DNA from: TWA4 sp051879195
GTDB taxonomy: Bacteria > Bacillota > Clostridia > Lachnospirales > Lachnospiraceae
Direction: 5' to 3'
Length of the DNA stretch: 23,352 bases
Assembly (NCBI GenBank): GCA_051879195.1
Contig: JBJELO010000298.1
Location: 1-23,352, forward strand
In this document: in pieces, positions 1-7,944 of the stretch
How the letters are laid out: every line of letters begins with the position of its first letter
Position numbering within the stretch: position 1 is the stretch's first letter
Notes under the pieces: generated by a model
Databases searched by the model: none
Told to the model about the DNA's origin: nothing
Seen by the model: only the letters and a program-made list of their open reading frames with translations
Translations under genes and position numbers: made by a program

Positions 1-620
1 ATTACGACGCTTCGTATACACCGGAGGAATTGAAAAAGGCTTATATGGCTCTGGCGGAGTGCAGGGCGGCCTCGACATACGGCTATGAAACATACCCTGA
101 AATCCGGATTGAAGAGGTGTTTCAGAAACTGTTTACTGTAAAAGGAGTTGCGGCAGATGAAACGCTTGTACTTCATACGGGGCAGTTTTTCCGGGTACTT
201 ACTACGGAATACATCCGGCTTTATAAAGATGTGACACTCATGCTTGAGCGGCTCCGGATGCAGGGGAAAAGGATATACCTGCTGTCCAATGCACAGCGGA
301 TTTTTACGGAATATGAGATGCGGATGCTGGATGTGGACCGGTATTTTGACGGGATCATGATATCCTCGGATTATGGTATAAAGAAACCGGACAGGATTTT
401 TTATGAACTTTTACTGGAAAAATATCATCTGACGCCGGAGGAATGCATTATGATCGGAAACGATGCCAAAACCGATATTGCAGGGGCTGCCGGTGCCGGA
501 ATGGATACCTGTTATATTCATTCCAATCTTTCACCGGAGCATGACCTTCCTGTGAAAGCAACTTATGTACTGGATGAAATCAACATTGACCGGTTATGCC
601 GGATACTTGAAATATTGTAA
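1..620 (+). CDS. HAD-superfamily hydrolase (phosphatase-like), 5' end outside window
   Basis: The reading frame is open from the first bases of the window (codons begin at position 3), so the true start lies upstream and about 205 C-terminal residues are visible. Three HAD motifs can be seen: motif II in LLSNAQ (near 283-300), the motif III lysine in IKKPD (near 378-392), and the motif IV acidic group in GNDAKTDI (near 456-480). The nucleophile motif I (DxDxT/V) is not in view. Layout and spacing fit the HAD-IA group with a helical cap, whose members usually dephosphorylate small phosphorylated metabolites in the cytoplasm. The substrate cannot be told from sequence. The stop codon is followed 16 bp later by the pullulanase start, so the two genes are probably co-transcribed. 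A TTG at 30 is a possible start codon, but the reading continues upstream in the same frame without a stop, so a start there is unlikely. Confidence 0.85.
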   Translation, partial: YDASYTPEELKKAYMALAECRAASTYGYETYPEIRIEEVFQKLFTVKGVAADETLVLHTGQFFRVLTTEYIRLYKDVTLMLERLRMQGKRIYLLSNAQRIFTEYEMRMLDVDRYFDGIMISSDYGIKKPDRIFYELLLEKYHLTPEECIMIGNDAKTDIAGAAGAGMDTCYIHSNLSPEHDLPVKATYVLDEINIDRLCRILEIL

Positions 621-636
621 TAACAGGAGAAAAGAG

Positions 637-2721
637 ATGACAAAATCAGCCAGTGAATGGAAAAAGTATTATGCAGATCCTGAGTTTCATGAAAAATATG
701 CATATGAAGGGCATGATCTGGGTGTGCAGTGCAGTGATAACGGGACGGTTTTCCGCCTTTGGAGTCCCTGCGCCGAATCGGTATTTCTTCGTCTTTACAA
801 GGATGGAAGCCGTGGAAATTACTATGCATATATCCGTATGGATAAGGGAGATAAAGGAATCTGGAAGTATTGTGCAGCACAGGACCTCCATGGAATTTAT
901 TACGATTACGAGATAACGATTGACGGCGAAACAAGGGAAACCGCAGATCCCTGGGCAAAAGCCTGCGGGGTCAACGGGAAGCGGAGCATGGTTGTTGATC
1001 TGTCAAAAACAAATCCGAAGGGCTGGGATATGGACAAGGCACCGGACAAGCCTTTGGAAAACATCATCTATGAAGTTCATATCAAGGAATTTTCATGGGA
1101 TAAAAGCGGTGGTTTTCCGGAAGCATACAGGGGGAAATACAAGGCATTTTCGTGTGAAGATACCACTCTTTACGGTGATGGAATCCATAAAACGGGATGT
1201 GCCTATTTAAAAGATCTGGGGGTAACCCATATACAGCTGATGCCCTGCTATGATTACGGTTCTGTGGATGAAGCGGGAGAGGAAGCGGAATTTAACTGGG
1301 GGTATGATCCGGTGAATTACAATGTGCCGGAGGGTTCCTACGCTACGGATGCACACCACGGGGAGGTGCGGATCCGGGAGATGAAAGAGATGGTTCAGGC
1401 ACTCCATCGGCAGGGATTCCGGGTAGTTATGGATGTGGTTTACAATCATACCTATTCGCTGGACTCATGGTTTCAGAAAACGGCGCCTTGGTATTTTTAC
1501 CGGGTTAATGAAGACAGCTCTGCTTCCAACGGTTCCGGATGCGGCAACGATACGGCAAATGAATGTCCCATGTGCGCGAATTATATTCTGGATTCGGTGC
1601 TTTACTGGGCAGAGGAATACCATATTGACGGCTTCCGGTTCGATCTGATGGGGCTGCTGGACGTAAAACTGATGAACCGGATACGCCGGGAACTGGATTT
1701 GCGGTATGGTAAGGGGGAAAAGATCCTCTATGGAGAACCCTGGGCGGCATCCCGGACGGCCATGGAAGGAGACGCAAAAGGCGCATTGAAAGAAAACCTG
1801 CAGTTTCTGGATTCCGGCATCGGCATTTTCTGTGACAATACCAGAAATGCAGTGAAGGGATCTGTTTTCGATGTGGATAAAACCGGTTTTGTTAACGGAG
1901 CCCGCGGGTTGGAAGAAGATATTCTGAAAAGTGTAAGGGCATGGCGGAAAACGGAAGAACTGGATGTCAGTACCCCGGCTCAGATTATTACCTATGCTTC
2001 TGCTCATGATAATCAGACGCTGTGGGACAAGATCGCGGATACGGTTCCGGATCGGGATAGATGGCTGGAAATCAATAAGATGGCAGCAGCCGTTTATATG
2101 ACCTGTCAGGGAAATCTTTTCCTGCTTTCCGGCGAGGAATTTGCCCGTACAAAAAACGGTCTTGACAACACGTACAATGAACCCATTGAACTGAATCGTC
2201 TGGACTGGGAACGGGCATGGGAATATGAGAAACTGGTGAATTATTACAGGGGACTGATTGCTCTGAGAAAGCAGCTGCCGGGATTATGTGATAAATCCGC
2301 ACAGGCATGGAAACGGATCGGAAATATGTGGTCCGAAGAACTGGCCGTGGGATTTACTGTGGACAATACACCGGACCGCATATCAGATAGCGGGGCAGAT
2401 ATTATATCAGATAATGAAGCAGACACTGTATCAGATTTTACGGATGCAGCATGGGATGTCCTCTATATTACATATAACAGCAGAAACAAAGGTATGGAAA
2501 TAAAACTGCCTGACGGAAACTGGCAGATACTGGTGGATAAAGAAAGCAGCTTCAAATGGAAAGAATCTGCGGAAATTTCGGGAGAGGCGATGTTGAAACC
2601 GTCAGAAGTTCTTATACTTGGAAAAAAACGCAACAGTTCAGCGGATATTTGTAATGCTCTGCTGAATCGTCACAAAAGAACAGAGGAGAAAAGCAGAAAG
2701 CATGAAAATGATATACGGTAA
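637..2721 (+). CDS. pulA: Type I pullulanase (GH13 alpha-1,6-glucan debranching)
   Basis: The 694-residue protein hydrolyses alpha-1,6 branch points in pullulan, glycogen or starch dextrins. The ATG at 637 is preferred over an in-frame ATG at 565 inside the HAD gene because AGGAG sits at 625-629. The N-terminal ~150 residues resemble a CBM48 module. The pullulanase signature appears as FNWGYDP (residues 219-225), followed by GH13 region I (VVMDVVYNHT, about 263-272). The catalytic triad is visible: nucleophile D336 in FRFDLMG, acid/base E367 in YGEPW, and D458 in SAHDNQTLWD. No signal peptide is seen, so it is probably cytoplasmic and acts on stored glycogen or imported dextrins. A hydrophilic insert with a 24-bp tandem repeat lies near residues 580-602. 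The 3' end overlaps the next gene by 20 bp, indicating translational coupling. Confidence 0.96.
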   Translation: MTKSASEWKKYYADPEFHEKYAYEGHDLGVQCSDNGTVFRLWSPCAESVFLRLYKDGSRGNYYAYIRMDKGDKGIWKYCAAQDLHGIYYDYEITIDGETRETADPWAKACGVNGKRSMVVDLSKTNPKGWDMDKAPDKPLENIIYEVHIKEFSWDKSGGFPEAYRGKYKAFSCEDTTLYGDGIHKTGCAYLKDLGVTHIQLMPCYDYGSVDEAGEEAEFNWGYDPVNYNVPEGSYATDAHHGEVRIREMKEMVQALHRQGFRVVMDVVYNHTYSLDSWFQKTAPWYFYRVNEDSSASNGSGCGNDTANECPMCANYILDSVLYWAEEYHIDGFRFDLMGLLDVKLMNRIRRELDLRYGKGEKILYGEPWAASRTAMEGDAKGALKENLQFLDSGIGIFCDNTRNAVKGSVFDVDKTGFVNGARGLEEDILKSVRAWRKTEELDVSTPAQIITYASAHDNQTLWDKIADTVPDRDRWLEINKMAAAVYMTCQGNLFLLSGEEFARTKNGLDNTYNEPIELNRLDWERAWEYEKLVNYYRGLIALRKQLPGLCDKSAQAWKRIGNMWSEELAVGFTVDNTPDRISDSGADIISDNEADTVSDFTDAAWDVLYITYNSRNKGMEIKLPDGNWQILVDKESSFKWKESAEISGEAMLKPSEVLILGKKRNSSADICNALLNRHKRTEEKSRKHENDIR
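2380..2436 (+). repeat. 24-bp tandem repeat inside pulA
   Basis: Two imperfect 24-bp units (2380-2403 and 2404-2427) plus a 9-bp partial third unit (2428-2436) encode I/V-S-D repeats in a polar stretch of the pullulanase C-terminal region. The repeat is in frame and leaves the GH13 catalytic residues upstream untouched. Confidence 0.8.
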
Positions 2722-4771
2722 ACAGGACTGGAAGGCAATGGAGCGGGGCGAAGAAAACTGTTTTCTCATGACAAACGGTCTGGGCGGTTTTTCGTCACTG
2801 ACCATGATCGGATCCGCTGCACGCAATGATCATGCACTTTTAATGGCGTGCACGCAGGCGCCGAATCACCGGTATAATATATTGCACCGTCTTGGAGAGC
2901 GAGTGGAAATCGGAGACAGAAAATACAGGATATCCAGCCAGAAATTTGCTGACGGACACAGGGAGGAAGGATATCGTTTTCTCGACTGTTTTACATATGA
3001 AGATACACCTGTCTGGAAATTTCAGGTGGAGGGCGTTGAGATCCGTAAGGAAATGGCAATGAAGCAGGGAACCAATGCCATCGGCATACGGTATGAAATC
3101 TGCAACAGAGGAAAGACCCGGTGCAGACTGGTGCTGACGCCCTTTTTTCAGTTTTCTCCCAAAGGTATGGAACCAGATGAAAAACAGGTATTTTCAGCCG
3201 AATGGGTATCGGATTTTGCGGGCGGCTGGAACAGGAACAAAGGCCGGATTGTTTCCGGCGGTCTGAGCCTGTTTTTCAGGACAAACGGAAAAGTTTTCGA
3301 AATACCGGAAAAGACGGAAAATTATTATTACGGCTATGATGCCTGCGACGGACGGAGAGAACAGGGACATGCAACAGCGAACCATGAAATTTTCTGCAGC
3401 ATAGCGCCGTTTACTTCGGATGTGCTGGAGATTGTTTATGAAATGGAGGAATCTGAAGATACGGTAGTGGATATGATCACCGGCCTGAAAATGTATCGGA
3501 ATAGACTTTCGGAGCGGGCCGATTTTCAATCGGATGCAGCCACAATGCTTGCCAAAAGCGCTAATCAGTTTATTGCTAAAAGGGAATCTACAGGTGGTGA
3601 CACCATTCTGGCCGGCTTTCCGTTCTTTGAGGACTGGGGAAGAGATACGATGATCGCCCTTCCGGGTCTATGTCTTTCCACAGGACAGTATGAAAGCGCG
3701 AAAAAAATACTGCGTACTTTTGCCATAAATGAACGAAACGGTCTGATGCCGAATCTGTTCCCGGAAGGCGGTCATGAACCCATGTATAACACGGTGGATG
3801 CAGCCCTGCTGTTCATCAACTGTGTTTATCTGTATTATGTTTCTACAAAGGACACAGCATTTGTCATGGAAATGTATCCGGTGATGGAACGCGTTATTGA
3901 CAATTATATAAAAGGAACGGATTTTGGTATCCATATGGACGAGGATGGTCTGATTCTTGCAGGGGAAGGCCTGTCTCAGGTAACCTGGATGGATGTCCGC
4001 GTGGGAGAGATCCTTCCTACTCCGCGCCACGGCAAACCGGTGGAAATCAATGCCTACTGGTACAATGCACTGCGGGTTATGGAAATGTTCGAAAGTTTTA
4101 TTTCGACAGCGGGAGAGGAAGATGCCGGGCGGAAAGGTAATCTCCAAAAAGAAAATAGCCGAAAAGATAAAGACCTGAAAAATAACGACAGGAAAGGTAC
4201 AGGTTCGAAAAAGACCGATTATGGGAAGCTGGCAGAAAAAGTAAGAATTTCTTTTGAAAAAGAATTCTGGATGGAAGAAAAGGGCTGTCTGAAGGATGTG
4301 ATATCAGGAACCTGTGCGGATACCCAGATCCGGTGCAATCAGATCTGGGCGGTATCCATGCCCTTTACCATGCTGGACAGGGAAAAGGAAAGGCGCATTG
4401 TGGATACGGTATATGAAAAGCTTTATACGCCTTACGGCCTGCGGACGCTGGACATGGATGACCCGGAGTTTCATGCACACTATGGAGGAAGCATGTATGA
4501 GCGGGATATGGCCTACCATCAGGGTACCATATGGATGTTCCCGCTGGGCGGCTATTATCTGGCCTGGCTGAAAGTTCACGATTACAGTGAAGAGGCAAAA
4601 TATATGGTAAAAGAAGCGCTGGATGTCATGGAAAGCGCCATGCGGGAAGGATGTATCGGACAACTTCCCGAAATATATGATGGAAAGAATCCGTCCTCAT
4701 CCAGAGGCTGTTTCGCTCAGGCCTGGAGTGTCGGGGAAATGCTGCGGGTGTATGAAGCGGTGGAAGAGTAG
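2702..4771 (+). CDS. Glycogen debranching enzyme, amylo-alpha-1,6-glucosidase (GH133-like)
   Basis: This is a 689-residue protein. The N-terminal half begins with a GDE N-terminal-type segment (NGLGGFSSLT, residues 24-33). The C-terminal half is an (alpha/alpha)6-barrel glucosidase with GFPFFEDWGRDTMIALPG at residues 305-322, then INAYWYN, MAYHQGTIWMFPLGGYY and a closing QLPEIYDG/FAQAWSVGEMLR. These are hallmarks of the amylo-1,6-glucosidase family, which removes single alpha-1,6 glucose stubs from limit dextrin. A lysine-rich hydrophilic insert of about 35 residues (roughly 475-508) separates conserved blocks. The start at 2702 lies within the pullulanase gene; a second in-frame ATG at 2708 is also possible. 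The pairing with pullulanase gives two complementary debranching activities. It is probably cytoplasmic, as no signal peptide is seen. Confidence 0.93.
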   Translation: MKMIYGKQDWKAMERGEENCFLMTNGLGGFSSLTMIGSAARNDHALLMACTQAPNHRYNILHRLGERVEIGDRKYRISSQKFADGHREEGYRFLDCFTYEDTPVWKFQVEGVEIRKEMAMKQGTNAIGIRYEICNRGKTRCRLVLTPFFQFSPKGMEPDEKQVFSAEWVSDFAGGWNRNKGRIVSGGLSLFFRTNGKVFEIPEKTENYYYGYDACDGRREQGHATANHEIFCSIAPFTSDVLEIVYEMEESEDTVVDMITGLKMYRNRLSERADFQSDAATMLAKSANQFIAKRESTGGDTILAGFPFFEDWGRDTMIALPGLCLSTGQYESAKKILRTFAINERNGLMPNLFPEGGHEPMYNTVDAALLFINCVYLYYVSTKDTAFVMEMYPVMERVIDNYIKGTDFGIHMDEDGLILAGEGLSQVTWMDVRVGEILPTPRHGKPVEINAYWYNALRVMEMFESFISTAGEEDAGRKGNLQKENSRKDKDLKNNDRKGTGSKKTDYGKLAEKVRISFEKEFWMEEKGCLKDVISGTCADTQIRCNQIWAVSMPFTMLDREKERRIVDTVYEKLYTPYGLRTLDMDDPEFHAHYGGSMYERDMAYHQGTIWMFPLGGYYLAWLKVHDYSEEAKYMVKEALDVMESAMREGCIGQLPEIYDGKNPSSSRGCFAQAWSVGEMLRVYEAVEE

Positions 4772-5119
4772 TCTATAAATATCTGCTTCCCCACAAAGCC
4801 TGATGGATATTCTGTTGCGGATATTCCACTTGAGAAATGTATAAATCTGGTGTATGAAGTAGTCAGAAAAAGAGATGACTGGAATTATATCGATACAGAT
4901 GATATTAAAGATATTGGTAAAACTGGAGGGGCAGTGCTTTTATGTACTGGATTTGATCAGTATTTTAACACTGAAAAATATGGTATTAATCCTCTATATC
5001 TGACTGTAAATGCAGCCAGACTGCTTATGGAACGGGGTGTTGTATTTGTAGGAATTGATGCTCCATTAATCGATGACATGAATCATCTTGACACCCTTGG
5101 TTGTCCTGTGCATTCTGAG
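4772..5119 (+). pseudogene. Remnant of a cyclase/kynurenine-formamidase-like family hydrolase
   Basis: Directly after the debranching enzyme stop, and in the same frame, comes an open stretch without a proper start that reads like the middle of a cyclase-family (Cyclase superfamily, metal-dependent hydrolase) protein. It contains GYSVADIPLEK, AVLLCTGFDQYF, LTVNAARLLMERGVVFVGIDAPLID and HLDTLGCPVHSE. The N-terminal metal-binding HxGTHxDxP region is absent and similarity stops after CPVHSE at about 5119. The open frame runs on to 5323 with unrelated, low-quality sequence. An ATG at 4850 opens the longest ORF, but that product would lack the active site. The piece is read as a dead fragment left by deletion or recombination. 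The family assignment rests on recognised motif order only. Confidence 0.65.
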
Positions 5120-5346
5120 CCACTGAATTTTTGCAATAATTTCTTGTCTTGCTATAGGTCTGTTCCAAAACTGTATGTAATAAGGCTGATTTCCATCTCA
5201 GTTGAAAGTATCTCCACCATTTGCGCTATAAAAAACGTTCGTAAAACCAATCGTAAAATTTTGCGATTGGTTTTTTGCGCATTTATGCACGGAAATCCCC
5301 GCAAAATATTTCCAAATAAATAATTTAACTTAAAAACATTACATTT
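5120..5346. other. Unassigned stretch between cyclase remnant and antitoxin promoter
   Basis: Apart from the terminator at 5243-5276, no recognisable gene was found here on either strand. The 3' part (from about 5285) is strongly AT-rich. The stretch from 5120 to 5240 may be debris of another lost gene, but I could not match it to any family. Confidence 0.4.
5243..5276 (+). terminator. Rho-independent terminator
   Basis: An 11-bp perfect stem, AAAACCAATCG (5243-5253) with CGATTGGTTTT (5264-5274), encloses a 10-nt loop and is followed by further T residues to 5276. The A-run on the 5' side means it could also work on the opposite strand. It would end transcription from the glycogen genes and cyclase remnant. 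Confidence 0.85.
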
Positions 5347-5367
5347 TAACTTTATAAAAGTTATAAT
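5347..5367 (+). promoter_or_regulatory. -10 box with overlapping palindromic operator
   Basis: A perfect TATAAT (5362-5367) overlaps a 17-bp palindrome with 7-bp arms, TAACTTT (5347-5353) and AAAGTTA (5357-5363), separated by ATA. No good -35 box is present at the expected distance. A dyad covering the -10 box just upstream of a winged-helix antitoxin-like gene fits autorepression, as known for AbiEi-type antitoxins. That role is inferred. Confidence 0.6.
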
Positions 5368-5398
5368 GAAATAAAAATAAGTGAAAAGAGGTCCTGCT

Positions 5399-6337
5399 AT
5401 GGATATGCTTACGGATATATTTGGAGTACAGGTGAAATATGAAAGCTGGAATAAACAAGGGGCATTGCCGATGTATATTGCAGGAAGCTATGATTTTGCA
5501 GTTGCAATATTGAATGGATGCAGATGTCTTGTGTTATCTCCAACGGAAGAACTTGTTACCCTTCCAGCGTTAAAAAAACAGATAAAGAGAATACAGGAAA
5601 TTGACAATGTTCCGGTAGTAATAAAACTTCCAACAGTTTCATTATACAGAAGAAAAAAGATGATAGAGAGCGGAATTCCTTTTATTACCGGCAAGCAGGC
5701 ATTCTTACCGTTTATGGGAACCTTTTTAATGAAAGAAGACGAAGAAGCAAAAGAAGTCACAAAGTTTATGTTTTCTGCGCAGCAATTAGCTTTGATGTAT
5801 CTTTATAACAACAGCAAAAAACTATATGTTTCTGACGCTACAAAAAAGCTTCCTTTTACAGCAATGACTATGAGCCGGGCGGTGAAACAGCTTGAAGCAA
5901 CCGGATTATTTCATACAACAAAAGATGGTGTGAACAAAGTAATAGAGTCCGGTTACAGTGGGCGGGAGTTATATGAAAAAGTAAAAGGATATATGACATC
6001 TCCGGTTCGTAGAATCGGTTATTTGGACAAAGCAGAGATTACAGCTGATATGGTTATTGCTGGTGATTCTGTTTTAGCTGAAGCAACGATGCTGAATCCG
6101 AGCAGAGTGATGACATACGCTGTTTATGCAAGGTCCTTTGCGAAAGAGAAATTGGTGAATGAACTGATTGATCCTGATGAACAGATTAAACTTGAGTTAT
6201 GGGAATACGATCCAAAACAATTTTCTGAAGATAACCTGGCAGATAAATTGTCGGTTGCATTATCTTTTGAAGGAAATGAAGATGAACGAATAGAAGAAGC
6301 CGCTGAAGAATTACTGGAAGGAGTATGGACAGATTAA
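5399..6337 (+). CDS. AbiEi-like antitoxin / winged-helix regulator partnered with a nucleotidyltransferase
   Basis: The 312-residue soluble protein has a MarR-like winged-helix segment around residues 125-200 (QQLALMYLY...TMSRAVKQLEATGLF). It is flanked by an N-terminal domain of about 115 residues and an acidic C-terminus. I do not recognise it from the sequence alone as a named family. Its partner does identify it: the next codon after the stop begins an AbiEii-type nucleotidyltransferase, the usual arrangement of type IV toxin-antitoxin (AbiE-like) phage-defence pairs, in which the first gene is antitoxin and repressor. The ATG at 5399 is chosen over an in-frame GTG at 5381 because AAAGAGG (5385-5391) lies 7 nt upstream. 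The ORF appears intact. Base composition is visibly more AT-rich than the flanking metabolic genes, which suggests acquisition by transfer. Confidence 0.6.
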   Translation: MDMLTDIFGVQVKYESWNKQGALPMYIAGSYDFAVAILNGCRCLVLSPTEELVTLPALKKQIKRIQEIDNVPVVIKLPTVSLYRRKKMIESGIPFITGKQAFLPFMGTFLMKEDEEAKEVTKFMFSAQQLALMYLYNNSKKLYVSDATKKLPFTAMTMSRAVKQLEATGLFHTTKDGVNKVIESGYSGRELYEKVKGYMTSPVRRIGYLDKAEITADMVIAGDSVLAEATMLNPSRVMTYAVYARSFAKEKLVNELIDPDEQIKLELWEYDPKQFSEDNLADKLSVALSFEGNEDERIEEAAEELLEGVWTD

Positions 6338-6487
6338 ATGGTTACTGGATTTACAAAATTTAAAGAGAAATTTCAGGGTTTCGAAGATCAGTATGTTGTG
6401 ATCGGAGGAACTGCTTGTGATCTGCTGATGGAAAACGAGGATATGACTTTTAGAGCAACAAAGGACATTGATATTATCCTGAAATAA
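6338..6487 (+). pseudogene. Truncated AbiEii/AbiGii-type nucleotidyltransferase toxin (N-terminal 49 codons)
   Basis: The frame starts with ATG immediately after the antitoxin stop (TAA-ATG abutting). It encodes 49 residues with the start of a nucleotidyltransferase fold: VIGGTACDLL (residues 21-30) and the metal-binding pair in TKDIDIIL (D43, D45). It then ends at TAA 6485-6487. Family members of this kind are a few hundred residues long, so the rest of the catalytic domain and the helical C-terminus are missing. A terminator follows 23 bp later, leaving no room for the remainder. The family call rests on the GGT...DxD layout and the antitoxin-first context. The product should lack toxin activity. 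Confidence 0.7.
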
Positions 6488-6510
6488 TATTGTTGTAACG
6501 AAAACTATAC

Positions 6511-6551
6511 AAAGGCGCGTCACTGAAAATAAAAGTGGCGCGCCTTTTTTA
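6511..6551 (+). terminator. Rho-independent terminator after the toxin remnant
   Basis: The stem AAAGGCGCGTCACT (6511-6524) pairs with AGTGGCGCGCCTTT (6534-6547), with one G-T wobble and a 9-nt A-rich loop, and is followed by a T-run to 6550. It separates the accessory patch from the PTS operon. Confidence 0.88.
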
Positions 6552-6570
6552 TTTTTATATTCTGAAACTT

Positions 6571-6754
6571 TTGAAACAAAAATAAAGAAACAAATATTTT
6601 CTCAAAAATTACCAAAAACCCATTGACAAATCAAAAAAACAGTGATATTCTAAAGTCACAATCGTTGAAACAACAACTTAGAACTTTTGAAACAATAATT
6701 TCAATCGGTTTTCAAGAAATTTTCAAATTGAAACCGAAATTGATTTTGAAACAA
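6571..6754 (+). promoter_or_regulatory. Four TTGAAACAA repeats, candidate operator array
   Basis: The exact 9-mer TTGAAACAA occurs at 6571-6579, 6665-6673, 6687-6695 and 6746-6754, around the promoter of the PTS operon. The middle two are 22 bp apart, about two helical turns. Further partial copies (GAAAC) lie between them, and an imperfect dyad (roughly 6702-6743) contains a weak CcpA cre-like core. The DeoR regulator encoded in the same operon is the likely binder, because short A/T-rich direct repeats are typical of DeoR-family operators. That assignment is inferred. Confidence 0.55.
6623..6651 (+). promoter_or_regulatory. Sigma-A type promoter of the PTS operon
   Basis: TTGACA (6623-6628) and TATTCT (6646-6651) are separated by 17 bp. 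The -35 box is perfect and the -10 box matches 5 of 6. Predicted transcription start is near 6658, giving a ~160-nt untranslated leader that carries three of the TTGAAACAA repeats. Confidence 0.75.
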
Positions 6755-6820
6755 AATACAAAGTGTTTTGAAGAGATAGTTCAGAAGTTTTAAGCAGCAT
6801 TGCAAAGGAGGTTTACTATC

Positions 6821-7753
6821 GTGCTTTACACCATTACACTGAATCCGGCTCTGGATAAGACTGTTGAGATCCCCTCTCTGACTGTTGACAGTGTGAACCG
6901 GATTACGACCATGCGTACAGATCCCGGCGGAAAAGGCATCAATGTTTCCAAGGTGATTGACAAGCTGGGAGGCAAAAGCATTGCATCCGGTATTCTGGGC
7001 GGCCAGACAGGCCGGTCCATCCTGGCGGCTCTGGATAAGATGAATCTGGAATCCCGTTTCCTTTTTGTGGATGGCGAGACCCGTACCAATCTCAAGATCA
7101 TTGATCCTGAGCTGCACACCAACACCGACATCAATGAACCCGGTGTGACCGTGTCGAAGGAGATTCTGGACAGTCTGCTGGAACAGCTGCTTTCCATGAT
7201 TTCCGCTGATGACATCGTGATCCTGGCAGGAAGCCTTCCCAAGGGTTCTCCCAGAGATACCTACGGTGTCTGGATCAAAGCAATCCGCGAAGCCGGTGCA
7301 AAAGTATTTCTCGACGCTGACGGCGAACTGCTGGCTGAGGGCATCAAAGCGTCCCCTTACCTGATCAAGCCCAACAACCATGAGCTTTCCGGTCTGCTGA
7401 ATCAGAAACTGGAGACACCTGAGGAACTGGCAGAAGCAGCCCGCGATCTGATGAAGCAGTACGGCATCGGCAAGGTCGTTGTTTCCATGGGAGGTGACGG
7501 CGCACTGTATGTAACACCGGATGAAATCATTTACGCAGAAGGACTGAAGGTTCCTGTAGGAAGCACAGTCGGCGCAGGCGACAGTGTTGTTGCATCCCTG
7601 GCTGTAGCCGAGGAAAGAGGTATGAGTCTGGAAGACACGGTCCGCCTTTCCACCGCTACCGGCGCAGCCAATGTGATGTGCAGCGGTACTCAGGCTGCAG
7701 AATACAGCGTAATCGAAGAACTGATTCCCAAGGTTGTATTTCACAGAATGTAA
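6821..7753 (+). CDS. PfkB-family sugar-phosphate kinase (1-phosphofructokinase/tagatose-6-phosphate kinase type)
   Basis: The 310-residue cytoplasmic kinase transfers phosphate from ATP to a phosphorylated ketohexose, giving a hexose bisphosphate that an aldolase can split. It opens with YTITLNPALDKTVEI, typical of the FruK/LacC branch, and carries the first PfkB signature (GGKGINVSK, residues 36-44). The second signature contains the catalytic base, GAGDS with D254, and the family KPNNHEL segment is also present. The start is GTG at 6821, supported by AAAGGAGG at 6804-6811; translation from codons further upstream would lack a ribosome binding site. Fructose 1-phosphate, fructose 6-phosphate or tagatose 6-phosphate are all possible substrates. 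The mannitol-type permease in the same operon does not need a fructose-1-phosphate step, which makes a ketose 6-phosphate more likely. Confidence 0.88.
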   Translation: MLYTITLNPALDKTVEIPSLTVDSVNRITTMRTDPGGKGINVSKVIDKLGGKSIASGILGGQTGRSILAALDKMNLESRFLFVDGETRTNLKIIDPELHTNTDINEPGVTVSKEILDSLLEQLLSMISADDIVILAGSLPKGSPRDTYGVWIKAIREAGAKVFLDADGELLAEGIKASPYLIKPNNHELSGLLNQKLETPEELAEAARDLMKQYGIGKVVVSMGGDGALYVTPDEIIYAEGLKVPVGSTVGAGDSVVASLAVAEERGMSLEDTVRLSTATGAANVMCSGTQAAEYSVIEELIPKVVFHRM

Positions 7754-7812
7754 GCCGGTCATGTAATCTATGGCAGAAGGATTGCAGAATGGCCGCTTAC
7801 AGTCACATATCG

Positions 7813-7870
7813 ATACGGTGAAACCGCTTATCACCGTATACCCCGGGAGTTTTTACAGGAAATTCCCGGG
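7813..7870 (+). other. Two tandem intercistronic hairpins
   Basis: Stem 1 is perfect, ATACGGTGA (7813-7821) with TCACCGTAT (7831-7839). Stem 2 is CCCGGGA (7842-7848) with TCCCGGG (7864-7870). Neither is followed by a T-run, so they look like mRNA stability or processing elements between the kinase and dehydrogenase genes rather than terminators. Confidence 0.6.
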
Positions 7871-7944
7871 AGACCTCTGAAATATTTTCATTATTTTCAT
7901 TGCAAAAGTTCATAATAATTTATATGATAGAAAGGAGTTTTATT

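Noticed and set aside
5120..5240. Possible insertion-sequence fragment after the cyclase remnant
   Set aside because: Neither strand gives a recognisable transposase segment or inverted ends.
6702..6743. CcpA catabolite-response element in the PTS leader
   Set aside because: The best match (TGAAACCGAAATTG) fits only part of the consensus, so it is mentioned within the operator array and not called as a site of its own.
6701..7834. Long minus-strand open frame (377 codons) opposite the PfkB kinase
   Set aside because: It mirrors the codon bias of the kinase gene, has no ribosome binding site or recognisable domain, and the + strand frame carries both PfkB signatures.
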